NCBI RefSeq assembly: GCF_000701705.1
Contig: NZ_JNJP01000001.1
Location: forward strand, 1 to 64,000
Reading direction: 5' to 3'
DNA length: 64,000 nt
From: Bilophila wadsworthia ATCC 49260
Lineage (GTDB): Bacteria; Desulfobacterota; Desulfovibrionia; Desulfovibrionales; Desulfovibrionaceae
Below the pieces are notes generated by a model, which had not been told where the DNA came from, made no database searches, and saw nothing but the letters and a program-made list of their open reading frames with translations. A program made the translations under genes and the position numbers. Shown here piece after piece: positions 17,273 to 25,928 of the stretch (position 1 is the stretch's first letter; each line of letters opens with the position of its first letter).

Positions 17273-18913
17273 ATGATCCACAGCATCGATCCTGCGGCCT
17301 GTACCGGCTGCGGAACCTGCACCAAGACATGCCCACTGGATGTTTTCAGGCTCGAACCCGCGCAAGAGGCCCTTTCCCCTTGCATGGCGGCTTGCCCAGC
17401 CGGGGTCGACATTCGTGGCAACCATTACCTGATCCAGCAGGGGCACCTTGGCGAAGCGGCCCGGCGCTACCGCATCGTCCAGCCGTTTCCGGCCATCACG
17501 GGCCGGGTATGTTTCCATCCCTGCGAGGAAAAGTGCGCCCGGAACCATGTGGACGAGGCGGTAAACATCAATGCCGTCGAGCAGATCATGGGCGACTGGG
17601 ATCTGAAGGCTCCTCTCGAAAAGCCCGCCCGAAGGCACATCACAAAGGTCGCGGTAATCGGTTCCGGCCCGGCGGGGCTTTCCTGCGCGTGGTTCCTCGC
17701 ACAGATGGGGTACCCGGTGACGGTTTTCGAGGCGATGCCGCTTCCCGGCGGCATGTTGCGGTACGGCATCCCCGCGTATCGGCTTCCCGACGCGATCGTT
17801 GCGGCCCACATCGCCCGGCTTGAAGCGATGGGCATCGCCTTCCGCTGCAATACGAAGATCGGCGAAGGCGCGGACCTGAGCCTTTCCGACCTGAAACGGT
17901 TGGGATTCAAAGCCGTCATGCTGGCCCCCGGAACGACGGTCAGCCGCAAGGTACGCATGGAAGGCGTCGAGCTTCCCGGCGTCCACTGGGGCCTTGAGTT
18001 CCTGCGCGCCAACCGGGGCGACGAACAGCCCCGCCTGTCCGGAGACGTGCTCGTCATCGGAGGCGGAGACGTCGCCGTGGATGCCGCCATCACCGCCAAA
18101 AGGCTCGGTGCCGCCAAGGTCAGCATGGCCTGCCTTGAGTCGCGCGAAACCATGCCCGCGTATCCGCACAATCAGGCGGACGCCCTGAGGGAGGGCATCG
18201 AATGCCATTGCGGGTTCGGCCCCGGCACCATCCTTCAAGAAAACGGGCACGTCGCGGGCATGGAACTGAAAACGTGCATCCGGGTTGTCGACGAGCAGGG
18301 ACGTTTCGCGCCCCTGTTCGATGAAAACGCCACCATGCGCATCCGGGCCGATCATATTATCTTCGCCATCGGCCAAGCATCCGAGCTGGACGGGTTCGCC
18401 AAGGACGTGCGTACTGAACAGGGACGCATCGTGATTGAAGACGTCACCTTCTCCACCTCGGCATGGGGGATCTTCGCCGCGGGCGACGCCGCCACGGGCC
18501 CCTCTTCCGTCGTCAGCGCCATTGCCGGCGGACGCGAATGCGCCTTTTCCATCGATCGGATGCTCAAGGGCGCGGACATCCGGGGCGAACGCGAACGCAA
18601 GCGTCCCGAGCTTCCCGAAGAACAATGGCCCCGCGAAGGCATCCGCCACGAACCGAGACAGGAGCGCGCCAGCCTCCCCGCCCCGGCCGATGATCCTTTT
18701 GCGGAAACCCTGCGGCCTCTGGATATGGAAGCCTGCTTCGCCGAGGCGCTGCGCTGCATGACCTGCGGCAGTAAGTCCCGCATCACCTATACCGACGACT
18801 GTATGACCTGTTTCAACTGCGAGCTGAACTGCCCCTCCGGGGCCATCTATGTGCATCCCTTCAAGGAACGTTTTGCCCGTACCCTTGATCAAATCGAAGC
18901 CGACAACCGGTAA
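17273..18913 (+). CDS. Fe-S/FAD NAD(P)H oxidoreductase, GltD (glutamate synthase small subunit) type
   Basis: ATG 17273 (AAAGGAG 5-6 bases upstream) gives 546 residues; the in-frame extension to 17123 contains no conserved residues. It has an N-terminal [4Fe-4S] motif at Cys10/13/16/20 (CTGCGTCTKTCP), then the GltD-type cysteines (CMAACPAGVDIRG, CFHPCEEKCARNHV). A first dinucleotide fold follows (VIGSGPAGLSCAWFLAQMG), then a second NAD(P)-binding fold (VIGGGDVAVDAAITAKRLGA) and the FAD-closing FAAGDAATGPSSVVSAI. The C-terminus has CMTCGSK and CMTCFNCELNCPSGAIYVHP, another cluster site. It should pass electrons from NAD(P)H through FAD to Fe-S centres. Next gene is the flavoprotein reductase 11 bases on, so this is its likely electron donor. 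Confidence 0.87.
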   Translation: MIHSIDPAACTGCGTCTKTCPLDVFRLEPAQEALSPCMAACPAGVDIRGNHYLIQQGHLGEAARRYRIVQPFPAITGRVCFHPCEEKCARNHVDEAVNINAVEQIMGDWDLKAPLEKPARRHITKVAVIGSGPAGLSCAWFLAQMGYPVTVFEAMPLPGGMLRYGIPAYRLPDAIVAAHIARLEAMGIAFRCNTKIGEGADLSLSDLKRLGFKAVMLAPGTTVSRKVRMEGVELPGVHWGLEFLRANRGDEQPRLSGDVLVIGGGDVAVDAAITAKRLGAAKVSMACLESRETMPAYPHNQADALREGIECHCGFGPGTILQENGHVAGMELKTCIRVVDEQGRFAPLFDENATMRIRADHIIFAIGQASELDGFAKDVRTEQGRIVIEDVTFSTSAWGIFAAGDAATGPSSVVSAIAGGRECAFSIDRMLKGADIRGERERKRPELPEEQWPREGIRHEPRQERASLPAPADDPFAETLRPLDMEACFAEALRCMTCGSKSRITYTDDCMTCFNCELNCPSGAIYVHPFKERFARTLDQIEADNR

Positions 18914-18924
18914 GCGAGGCGCAT

Positions 18925-20640
18925 ATGAAAGAACAAGGCTATCAATATACGACGGACCTGCTGGTTATCGGTTGCGGTTTCAGCGGGATGTGGGCTGCCA
19001 TGCGCGCCAGGGACTTTCTGGGCGACGTGCTGGTCGTGGACAAGGGCCCCCGAGACTGGGGCGGGCTGGGCGGGCTTTCCGGCGGGGACATGATCGTCAA
19101 GCAGCCCGATATGAAGCTGGACGATCTGCTCGACGATCTCGTGTATTATTACGACGGCCTCGCCGACCAGAAGCTTCTCGGGCAGATTCTGACGCAATCC
19201 TATGACCGGTTCATGGATTTTGAGAATCTGGGGCACAAATTCGTCCGCAACGATAAGGGCGAACTGTGCTTCATCCCCCAGCGAGCCCTTGATTACATGC
19301 GCTATTATTACTACCACCCCTACGGGATGGGCGGCATCGAAAAAGCCCGCCTGCTCAAGCAGGAATGCGAAAAGCGGGGCGTGCGGCGGCTTGGGCGCAC
19401 GGTCATCACCGACGTCATCACCGACGGCGAACGCGTGACCGGGGCCGTGGGCTTCCACAGCCAGAGCGGGGTGCCCGTCTTCATCAAGGCCCGCGCCGTC
19501 CTGCTCGCCACCAATACGGGCGGCTGGAAGCCCTCCTACCATCAGAACACGCCAGCCAGCGAAGGCGTCAGCATCGCCTGGAACGCGGGTTGCGCCATGC
19601 GGAATTTCGAATTCTGGAAGGTGTGGAACGTGCCTGTCGATTTCGCGTGGGAAGGGCAAACGGGCCTTCTTCCCAAGGGAGCCCGGTTCCTGAACGCCAA
19701 GGGAGAGGATTTCATGAAGAAATACTCCCCAAAATTCGGAGCCAAGGCCGATCCCCATTACAATACCCGGGGTATGGTGCACGAAGTGAGAGCCGGAAAC
19801 GGCCCCATCCGTTTCGATTGCAGCCAGATGAAGCCCGAGGATGTGGAAACCATGCGCCCCAGAGCGGGCTGGATGGGCCTCAACGACAAGAAGCTGCGCG
19901 AACTCGGCATCGACTTCTTCGGGCAGGAACTGGAATGGATGCCGCAGGTGCGCCATACCTACGGCGGCATTGTGGCCGATCTCGACGGCTCCACCGCCAT
20001 AAAGGGGCTGTACGCCGCCGGGCTTGCCCGCAATCCCGATCCGGGCGTCTACATGGGCGGCTGGGCCACATGCATCACGGCGACGACGGGCTATTCGGCC
20101 GGGGAAGCCGCCGCGCAGTTCGTACAGGGGCACGATGCAGTGGCCTTTGATGAAGCGTACGCCGCCTCCCGGCTTGAAGCGTTCACCGGATACCTCGGCA
20201 GGGACGGCATCGCGCCCAAGGATGTCATCTCCGACATGCGCGAGGTCATGAGCGCCCCCGACATCGCGCTGATGAAGACGGGCAAGGGGCTTTCGCGCGG
20301 GCTCGACCGTGTGGAGGAAATCCGTGCGGAAGTGCTGCCGCACCTGGGAGCGCGAGATCCGCACGAACTCGCCAAGCTGTTCGAGGCCACGTCCACGGTG
20401 CTCCTTACCGAGCTGTGCCTCAATGCGGCCCTGATGCGCAAGGAATCCCGCGCCGGACATTACCGCGAAGATTACCCCGAACGGGACAACGAACACTGGC
20501 TCAAGTGGATCGAGCAGAAGCAGGTCGACGGCAAGCGGGAAGTCCATACGGTCCCCGTTCCCTTGAACGACTACCCCATCAAGCCATACCGCTACTACAT
20601 GGACAACTTCAGCTGGCCGACGCCTCCCAAGGCCGTCTGA
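18925..20640 (+). CDS. Fumarate-reductase/AprA-like FAD-binding reductase, module A
   Basis: 571 residues with an N-terminal FAD-binding motif (LLVIGCGFSGMWAAMRARD) and no signal peptide, so it acts in the cytoplasm. It has the flavoprotein-subunit capping region, a late GLYAAGLARNPDPGVYMGG FAD strand, and a C-terminal helical region with the family signature RKESRAGHYREDYPERDNE. The fold is that of succinate/fumarate and adenylylsulfate reductase alpha subunits. Given the upstream Fe-S/NAD(P)H module and the downstream anion permease, a two-electron reduction of an imported organic anion (for example an enoate) is the best inference. Substrate is not readable. It lacks membrane anchor or cytochrome partners nearby, so a respiratory chain link is not evident. 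Confidence 0.85.
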   Translation: MKEQGYQYTTDLLVIGCGFSGMWAAMRARDFLGDVLVVDKGPRDWGGLGGLSGGDMIVKQPDMKLDDLLDDLVYYYDGLADQKLLGQILTQSYDRFMDFENLGHKFVRNDKGELCFIPQRALDYMRYYYYHPYGMGGIEKARLLKQECEKRGVRRLGRTVITDVITDGERVTGAVGFHSQSGVPVFIKARAVLLATNTGGWKPSYHQNTPASEGVSIAWNAGCAMRNFEFWKVWNVPVDFAWEGQTGLLPKGARFLNAKGEDFMKKYSPKFGAKADPHYNTRGMVHEVRAGNGPIRFDCSQMKPEDVETMRPRAGWMGLNDKKLRELGIDFFGQELEWMPQVRHTYGGIVADLDGSTAIKGLYAAGLARNPDPGVYMGGWATCITATTGYSAGEAAAQFVQGHDAVAFDEAYAASRLEAFTGYLGRDGIAPKDVISDMREVMSAPDIALMKTGKGLSRGLDRVEEIRAEVLPHLGARDPHELAKLFEATSTVLLTELCLNAALMRKESRAGHYREDYPERDNEHWLKWIEQKQVDGKREVHTVPVPLNDYPIKPYRYYMDNFSWPTPPKAV

Positions 20641-20680
20641 TTCCGCCCCCCCCTCCCCTTCCACCCGGCTTTGAGACCCT

Positions 20681-20728
20681 CCGTTTCCCGTCTTCGCAAG
20701 AGGACGGGAAACGGCCTCCCCCCTTTTT
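20681..20728 (+). terminator. Intra-operon terminator/attenuator between reductase and transporter
   Basis: CCGTTTCCCGTC at 20681-20692 pairs perfectly with its complement at 20703-20714, and is followed by C-rich sequence ending in TTTTT at 20724-20728. It lies between the module A reductase and its permease. It probably lowers transporter expression relative to the reductase. Confidence 0.65.
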
Positions 20729-20782
20729 GCCAACAGGCAAGAACAACCCTGTTACAGAGGCACCCCGCGAGGAGAACCGGTC

Positions 20783-22240
20783 ATGCCACTTCTTCCCTCT
20801 TGCAAAGACAAAGAAATCGCCTACTACGCCCACTCCCTGATAAGCCTCCTGATCATGTTCGGCTGCGGCCAGCTCACGCCCATAACCCCTTTGACCCCGC
20901 TGGGGATGAATCTGATCGGCATCTTTCTCGGCGTGCTGTACGGCTGGATTTTCATAGACATCATCTGGCCGAGCATGGCGGGCCTGCTGGCGCTCATGCT
21001 CATCGGCGGCATGAAGCCCAACGAGCTGTTCCAGACAAGTTTCGGCGATCCGCTCGTTATGATGATGTTCTTCATTTTCGTCTTCTGCGCGACCATCAAC
21101 TATTACGGCTTGTCCAAATTCATCTCGCTGTGGTTCATCACCCGCAAATGCGTCGCGGGGAAGCCTTGGCTGTTCACCTATACGTTTTTCCTGTCCATCA
21201 TGCTGCTGGGGGCACTGACCAGCGCATCCCCGGCGGTCGTTATCGGCTGGAGCATCCTGTACGGCATCTGTGACAAGTGCGGCTACCAAAAGGGCGAAGG
21301 CTATCCGACGATGATGGTTTTTGGCATCGTGTACGCGGCGCAAATCGGCATGTCGATCATCCCGTTCAAGCAGGTTCCGTTTACCGTACTCGGCGCGTAT
21401 GAAAACATGTCCGGCATGACCATCGATTACGCGAAGTACATGATCATTGCGATAACATGCTGCGCGCTGTGCTCCCTGCTGTTCATCGTCATGGCCAAGT
21501 ACGTGTTCAAGCCCGACATGAAGAAACTGATCTCGCTGGATACGGGAGGGCTGGACACGGAAGGTGCGCTGCGGCTGAATAAAGTCCAAAAAATCGTGCT
21601 GGGGTTCCTGTTCGCGCTGGTCGTCCTGCTGCTTTTGCCCAACATCCTGCCCGCCACGTCCGGCATCGCCCGCTTCTTCAAGACCATCGGGAACACGGGC
21701 ATCTGTATGCTCCTCGTAACCGTGATGTGTCTCCTCAAGGTCGACGGCAAGCCGCTGCTCCGGTTCAAGACGATGGTGGATTCCGGCGTGACGTGGGGGA
21801 TCATCCTCATCCTCGCCGTGGTGATGCCCCTTTCCCATGCCATGGCCAACGACGAAAGCGGGATCACCAAGTTCCTCATGGCATTGATGACACCCTTCTT
21901 CGGAAACGAATCTTCGCTGGTATTCGCGCTGTGCATGGGCTTTTTCGCTACCGTCCTCACGCAGTTCATGAACAACGGCGCAACGGGAATCGCCCTGATG
22001 CCCGTCGTCTACAGCTACTGTACAGGCATGAACGTTCCTCCCGAGCTTGCCATCATCATGGTGGTCATGGGCGTCCACATCGCGTTCCTCACTCCGGCCG
22101 CCAGCGCGAGCGCCTCGCTGCTGCACGGCAATGAATGGTCGAATACGAAAGCCATCTGGAGGACCGTGCCCATCGTCATCCTCGCAACATGGGCCACTAT
22201 CTCGGCCATTGTCGTTGCACTGGGCGTGGCCCTGTTCTAA
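20783..22240 (+). CDS. SLC13/DASS-type anion permease, module A
   Basis: 485 residues with about twelve hydrophobic helices. It shows the two-repeat SLC13-like pattern: WPSMAGLLALMLIGG near residue 70, and in each half an asparagine/threonine-rich hairpin (TSASPAVVIGW in the first; MNNGATGIALMPVV and FLTPAASASASLLHG in the second). GAGGAG lies upstream of ATG 20783. The family imports dicarboxylates, sulfate or related anions with Na+. It is last in module A, behind an attenuator-like hairpin. It is a clear architectural twin of the permease at 38505, sharing WPSM-GLLALML, GWS-LYG and the C-terminal FLTPAAS motif. Confidence 0.85.
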   Translation: MPLLPSCKDKEIAYYAHSLISLLIMFGCGQLTPITPLTPLGMNLIGIFLGVLYGWIFIDIIWPSMAGLLALMLIGGMKPNELFQTSFGDPLVMMMFFIFVFCATINYYGLSKFISLWFITRKCVAGKPWLFTYTFFLSIMLLGALTSASPAVVIGWSILYGICDKCGYQKGEGYPTMMVFGIVYAAQIGMSIIPFKQVPFTVLGAYENMSGMTIDYAKYMIIAITCCALCSLLFIVMAKYVFKPDMKKLISLDTGGLDTEGALRLNKVQKIVLGFLFALVVLLLLPNILPATSGIARFFKTIGNTGICMLLVTVMCLLKVDGKPLLRFKTMVDSGVTWGIILILAVVMPLSHAMANDESGITKFLMALMTPFFGNESSLVFALCMGFFATVLTQFMNNGATGIALMPVVYSYCTGMNVPPELAIIMVVMGVHIAFLTPAASASASLLHGNEWSNTKAIWRTVPIVILATWATISAIVVALGVALF

Positions 22241-22305
22241 GGTTTCACAGGAGCCCCTCTCCCAAGACAGACCTCCTCACCACGAATAATTTCAAAAGAT
22301 AAAAA

Positions 22306-22342
22306 GGGAATACATGAGACAGGAATCTTCTCATGTATTCCC
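22306..22342 (-). terminator. Strong hairpin, minus-strand terminator
   Basis: A perfect 13-bp stem (GGGAATACATGAG and complement) with an 11-nt loop. The adjacent A-run on the plus strand gives a U-run on the minus strand, so it reads as a terminator for leftward transcripts reaching the module A permease end. Confidence 0.6.
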
Positions 22343-22502
22343 GGTAATCAGCTGAGGCGGGACGGAATATGTGCTGCGGGCGCGAGTTCAATACAGACAA
22401 AGGCGTAACTTTCTTGCTGAATACCGGAAGTGAACTCTTCAACGTAACAACGCATTCGCCTACGGAAATCTTGCCGTGGAATGGAAATCCCATATATCTT
22501 CG

Positions 22503-22544
22503 CATAAAAAAGAGGAGAAGGAATTGCTTCTCCTCTTTTTTATG
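22503..22544. terminator. Bidirectional terminator, 18-bp perfect stem
   Basis: CATAAAAAAGAGGAGAAG and its exact complement flank a 6-nt loop. The flanking A and T runs make it function both ways, separating the module A permease from the convergent phage-type regulator. Confidence 0.75.
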
Positions 22545-22727
22545 TCCTTCTACCAACGGCAGGGTTCCGCACCTCCAAGCGGTACAGCTTCACAACGGTT
22601 CGTCCCCATCGTCCGCAGGGCTTCCTCTCCCCTTCGGAATCGGGGGATGAGCTCCGGAAGGGGCCTTCCCACCGCAATGGATTGCCCCTCTCGATACGGG
22701 GGAAATCCCCTACAGCGGAGCCCGACA

Positions 22728-22970
22728 TCACTTGTCGGGGATGAGCCTATAGCCGAGTTCGTACGCCATCAGTTTCAGCGGCGTGGGGTCACCCGTGGTT
22801 TCGATGATCGCCATGAACGTCTCCACGCCGAGCTTCGCGCCCTTGTCATAAGGGTTGATCTCCCGCATCAGCGTCGAATAGGGCTTGCCGACTGCTTCAG
22901 CGACACTCTTGGCGGGGACCTCCCCATCTCTTACCATCTTCTGAATCTCTTTAATAAGCTGTTCATGCAT
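22728..22970 (-). CDS. Phage CII-like regulatory protein
   Basis: The Met at 22970 has AAGGAG 7 bases upstream and gives 80 residues; the frame runs to 23042 but without a ribosome site. The sequence (IQKMVRDGEVPAKSVAEAVG, STLMREINPYD, AKLGVETFMAIIETTGD) matches the small CII-type phage regulators that are common in Desulfovibrio-like genomes: a short HTH, then LGVETFMAIIETTGDPTPL, and LGYRLIP near the end. No other phage genes adjoin it, so it is an isolated remnant or a domesticated regulator. Target unknown. Confidence 0.6.
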   Translation of the reverse strand: MHEQLIKEIQKMVRDGEVPAKSVAEAVGKPYSTLMREINPYDKGAKLGVETFMAIIETTGDPTPLKLMAYELGYRLIPDK

Positions 22971-23465
22971 GTCCGTTCTCCTTTCAATCGTCGCTGCCGA
23001 CGTCCCCCATCGGTGGGGCGCTTTCCTAACGCCGTCATACATAAGATGAGATATCTTATATCGATTTTTTGATATATATAAAATGATAAATAGTCAAATA
23101 CTCTTCACGGCAGAACACTATTCACAAAAAAAATCTTTTGTCACAACATATTACATACAATAGAAAAAGGTGTATCCTTACCGAATCCGAGTAGCGAGAG
23201 TATGGGACAACCAGCTCACAGCAATGAAGGAGAGGAAAGAACGGAATACTGCCACCTCAAAAATTTCGAAGGCGCCATCCTGAAATAACCGCGCCGCAAC
23301 AGTATGCCACCGAACCGCCCCCGCAAGGGAATGACGGTTCCGGGCTCAGCGCAACACTCCGGTAGCCTCCATTCAATGCGAAAGGCCCCCTTCCTTACGG
23401 ATGAGGGCCTCCTTCAGCGGATTACAACACTCGGTGATCCGCTTTTCAACGATTCCATTTTTTTC
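22971..23465. other. Intergenic region with AT-rich promoter-like segment
   Basis: Contains the leader of the CII-like gene. TATATC at 23057 and GATATA at 23071-23076 form a small dyad that could be its operator. Farther right, at about 23380-23415, a GGGCC-arm hairpin may end the minus-strand metallo-hydrolase transcript. No gene is supported. Confidence 0.4.
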
Positions 23466-24740
23466 CTAATGACGATTTTCCAATTCGTGGGCACAGACCA
23501 AATAATAGTGCCTTCCATTGGCGCTGGTTTCATAGGCGGCCAGCTTGGTCAGGGCAACGGCTTTTTGCCGCCGAGCGGCCTCGGCGTTCACGCCTATGGT
23601 CAACAGCAGATCGCACAGCTCCAGACACCACTGGCATTCCCCTTTCCGCACGGCCTCTTCCGCCGCCCGCAACACGGCGTCCGCCCCGCCCGCCAGCGCA
23701 ACGGCCTTTTCCGCACGCTCCTTCGGCGGCAACGGGTGCAGATTAGTGGGGTTACCGTCGAACCACCCCAGATACGCGGTAAAGATGGCCCGGACCGTCC
23801 ATTCCACACATCCGTAATACTCCCCCAGATACGGCAGCGAGGCATACTCCTGCGGGAGTACGATTTCGGAAGCCAGGGTGTCTATATCCTTTCCTTCATT
23901 CATGCCCGCAAGCGTTTTCTCAAGAACATACCGGATAGCATCGCGGAAACCCGTCAGCACGCTCCGGACCTCCTCCTTGCCACACAGCGGCCGCGTATGT
24001 CCGGGCAGCAGGTAGGTCGCCGAATAGGACAAAATCTCGTCGAGGCTGTCCAACCAGCCCGCTATGTCGCGGTATTGACTGCCGCGTATGGCGTACAGGT
24101 TCGGCCAACAGCCGTAATAGTTATCCCCGCAGCACAGCACTTGCCGCTCCGGGAGCCAAATCATGATCTGGTCGTCCGTTTCGCCGGGGAGCCGGACCAG
24201 TTCCAGCCGGACGCCATCGATTTCGCGGACGACCTTGTCCTCATCGTAGACGGTCGTCGGCTGCCGGAAAGCTCGGGACTCCCCGTAGGCGAGCCCTTCG
24301 CGTATCCCGATGCCTTGGGAGATGTTTTCTTCATCGCTCAATGCATACCCGAATTGCCGGATGCCGCGCAGGTTCTGGATATCCTGCAACATTTCCGTTT
24401 TCTTCAACACAGGGGCTGCTGGCGCGAAGGCGATGATTTCCGGGTCCGTACCGGAAAACGCCCCGGCTCCGCCCCGGTGATCCGGGTGGCCGTGCGTATA
24501 CAGGATGGTCTTAACCGGCTTTTCAGTCCTGCTCCTGATAATCTCCAGCAGCTTTTGCCCCCGCTCCAGCGTATCGAGCGTATCGACCAGGATGACGCTG
24601 GTGCGGCCTTCGATGATGACGGCGTTGCTGTGGCCTACGCCGAGGACATGCCAAATGCCGGGCACAATGGGCGTTATCGTTTCCTTATAAGATTTTTCCG
24701 TAAATACAGTGAGTTCTGCTGCTCCGTTTGGCTTCAACAT
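23466..24740 (-). CDS. Alkyl/aryl-sulfatase-like metallo-beta-lactamase-fold hydrolase
   Basis: The Met at 24740 (AAGGAG 11 bases upstream) gives 424 residues. The MBL fold is seen as GHSNAVIIEGRTSVILVD, metal motif THGHPDHRGGAGAF (HxHxDH), LPGETDDQIMIWLPER and LLPGHTRPLCG. The second half (GYFD-like WFDGNPTNLHPLPPKERAEK, LAGGADAVLRAAEEAVRKG) is the dimerisation domain of SdsA1-type alkyl sulfatases. SdsA1-type enzymes are usually over 600 residues and end in an SCP2-like domain, which is missing here. No signal peptide, so it should be cytoplasmic. It would release sulfate and an alcohol from an alkyl sulfate ester, but a related thiol- or phosphate-ester activity cannot be excluded. Confidence 0.72.
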   Translation of the reverse strand: MLKPNGAAELTVFTEKSYKETITPIVPGIWHVLGVGHSNAVIIEGRTSVILVDTLDTLERGQKLLEIIRSRTEKPVKTILYTHGHPDHRGGAGAFSGTDPEIIAFAPAAPVLKKTEMLQDIQNLRGIRQFGYALSDEENISQGIGIREGLAYGESRAFRQPTTVYDEDKVVREIDGVRLELVRLPGETDDQIMIWLPERQVLCCGDNYYGCWPNLYAIRGSQYRDIAGWLDSLDEILSYSATYLLPGHTRPLCGKEEVRSVLTGFRDAIRYVLEKTLAGMNEGKDIDTLASEIVLPQEYASLPYLGEYYGCVEWTVRAIFTAYLGWFDGNPTNLHPLPPKERAEKAVALAGGADAVLRAAEEAVRKGECQWCLELCDLLLTIGVNAEAARRQKAVALTKLAAYETSANGRHYYLVCAHELENRH

Positions 24741-25192
24741 GGTCTTTAACGCTCCTTTTCCGGTTTGACGCGTCTTGTTCGCCTCTACAGGCGTTCTTAC
24801 CGTCGTACAGTATGCTGACGGAGAACTCAACGAGCTTTCCGCCGGATGGAGCATCCATAGCCCTTGCCTGCTTGCGCCATTGGATGCAAGGCCATATTCT
24901 GACAGGAGAAAAATGGGGTACTCCGTTTTTCACCTATGGACCATTTCACTGACAGGTGAAAGCAAGCCAAACGCTGTGGGCTATGGGTTTCAAATGAATA
25001 AATCCCACTCCCAAGCCTTCGGCCCTGTCCTCAGGCCATTTTGAAACGAACGGAAAGCCACGCCAGGAAGAACTCAATGTGACCAGCGGCAGCTCAAAAG
25101 GCCAAAGCCTGGGCCTGACACGATCGTGCCTCTTGGCGTATGCGGCCTCCTGCCCCAGAGGACTTTTACGCTGCCGCAGACTATCCGCCAGC
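24741..25192. other. Intergenic region, no gene seen
   Basis: About 450 bases between the sulfatase-like gene and the repressor remnant. It holds the sulfatase leader. I see no ribosome-site-supported frame and no clear repeat. Confidence 0.4.
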
Positions 25193-25401
25193 TTACCAGT
25201 ACTTTTTCCCCTTCCCGGTCAGGATCCCAAATGGATTGTGACGGTTCCCGCCTCAAACAGCCGTAGACGACGGATAGGCATGATGTTCCGTCGTATTCTA
25301 TCAGAGAGAGCTGACTGGTTCACTCTCAACCATGCCCCCAGTTCTTTCATCCTTGCTCCCCCTATGGCCTCCCTCATGCGCGTGAGTACATCTATTGCCA
25401 T
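25193..25401 (-). pseudogene. CI-type phage repressor N-terminal domain, frameshifted
   Basis: MAIDVLTRMREAIGGARMKE followed by LGAWLRVNQSALSDRIRRN is the HTH of the CI/S24-type repressors common in Desulfovibrio-like prophages. After RLRLFEAG the frame breaks: the expected continuation NPFGILTGKGKKYW is found one frame over, ending at TAA 25193-25195. The C-terminal peptidase or dimer domain is absent, so at most a DNA-binding stub would remain. It is divergent from the small XRE gene across a twin-operator region, as in a CI/Cro switch. Confidence 0.6.
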
Positions 25402-25468
25402 AATACCAATTTTTTGCCGGGTTGATGAAACCCTTCCGTTCCCAACCTGTTTCCACACCGCACCTCGC

Positions 25469-25508
25469 GAGTAGCTATAAGCACTCAACCGAGTACTTAT
25501 AACTACTC
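25469..25508. promoter_or_regulatory. Twin operators between CI-like and Cro-like genes
   Basis: GAGTAGCTATAAGCACTC at 25469-25486 and GAGTACTTATAACTACTC at 25491-25508 are near-perfect inverted copies of each other, and each is itself an imperfect palindrome. Their starts are 22 bp apart, about two helical turns. They sit in the short gap between the divergent repressor remnant and the XRE gene. A lambda-like cooperative operator pair is the natural reading. Confidence 0.65.
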
Positions 25509-25537
25509 AAAGAGTAAAAAAACGCTACAAAGGGAGA

Positions 25538-25798
25538 ATGAAAAATGAACGGACTAAAATCAGAAAACACGTCATGCCCATGATTCTCAGGCGCTACAGG
25601 GATGCCGGGGGGTTGCCCCAACAGCAGCTTGCTGACTACGCCGAAGTCAGCAAGGGTTCCATTTCCGCACTGGAGGGCGGACGCAGCGTCCCCAATGTGG
25701 ATATGCTGATTACGCTTGCGAGGGCGTTCGGCGTCCGCCACGGCGAACGGCTGGACGCCGTTGTGGACGAAACGGAAAAAGAAGTGCCGCCACGGTGA
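25538..25798 (+). CDS. Small XRE-family (Cro-like) DNA-binding protein
   Basis: 86 residues; a classic HTH is visible at residues 20-70 (LPQQQLADYAEVSKGSISAL then EGGRSVPNVDMLITLARAFG). GGGAG is very near the ATG, so the true start might differ by a few codons. It has an intact frame although its divergent CI-like neighbour is broken, so it may now be unregulated or controlled only by itself through the twin operators. It could act as a repressor of its own promoter. There are no adjoining structural phage genes. Confidence 0.7.
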   Translation: MKNERTKIRKHVMPMILRRYRDAGGLPQQQLADYAEVSKGSISALEGGRSVPNVDMLITLARAFGVRHGERLDAVVDETEKEVPPR

Positions 25799-25928
25799 AG
25801 ACAGCCTCTTAGGACCGGCCTCATCGTACGGCGCTCACGCTGCCTCTTCAAGAAACATCGCGCACGGTAATGGCAAAAAACAGGGCCATCTTCTCCGGAA
25901 AGGTTCTCCACCCCCACGAAGGGAATCG

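Noticed and set aside
17162..18892. Long minus-strand open frame opposite the Fe-S oxidoreductase
   Set aside because: No motif or ribosome site; mirrors the coding strand that has all the Fe-S and FAD motifs.
20609..22126. Long minus-strand open frame opposite the module A permease
   Set aside because: Highly charged His/Asp/Gln-rich sequence, a shadow of hydrophobic codons on the other strand.
22369..22650. Plus-strand open frame between the two hairpins after the module A permease
   Set aside because: It reads through an 18-bp perfect terminator stem and has no ribosome site; treated as non-coding.
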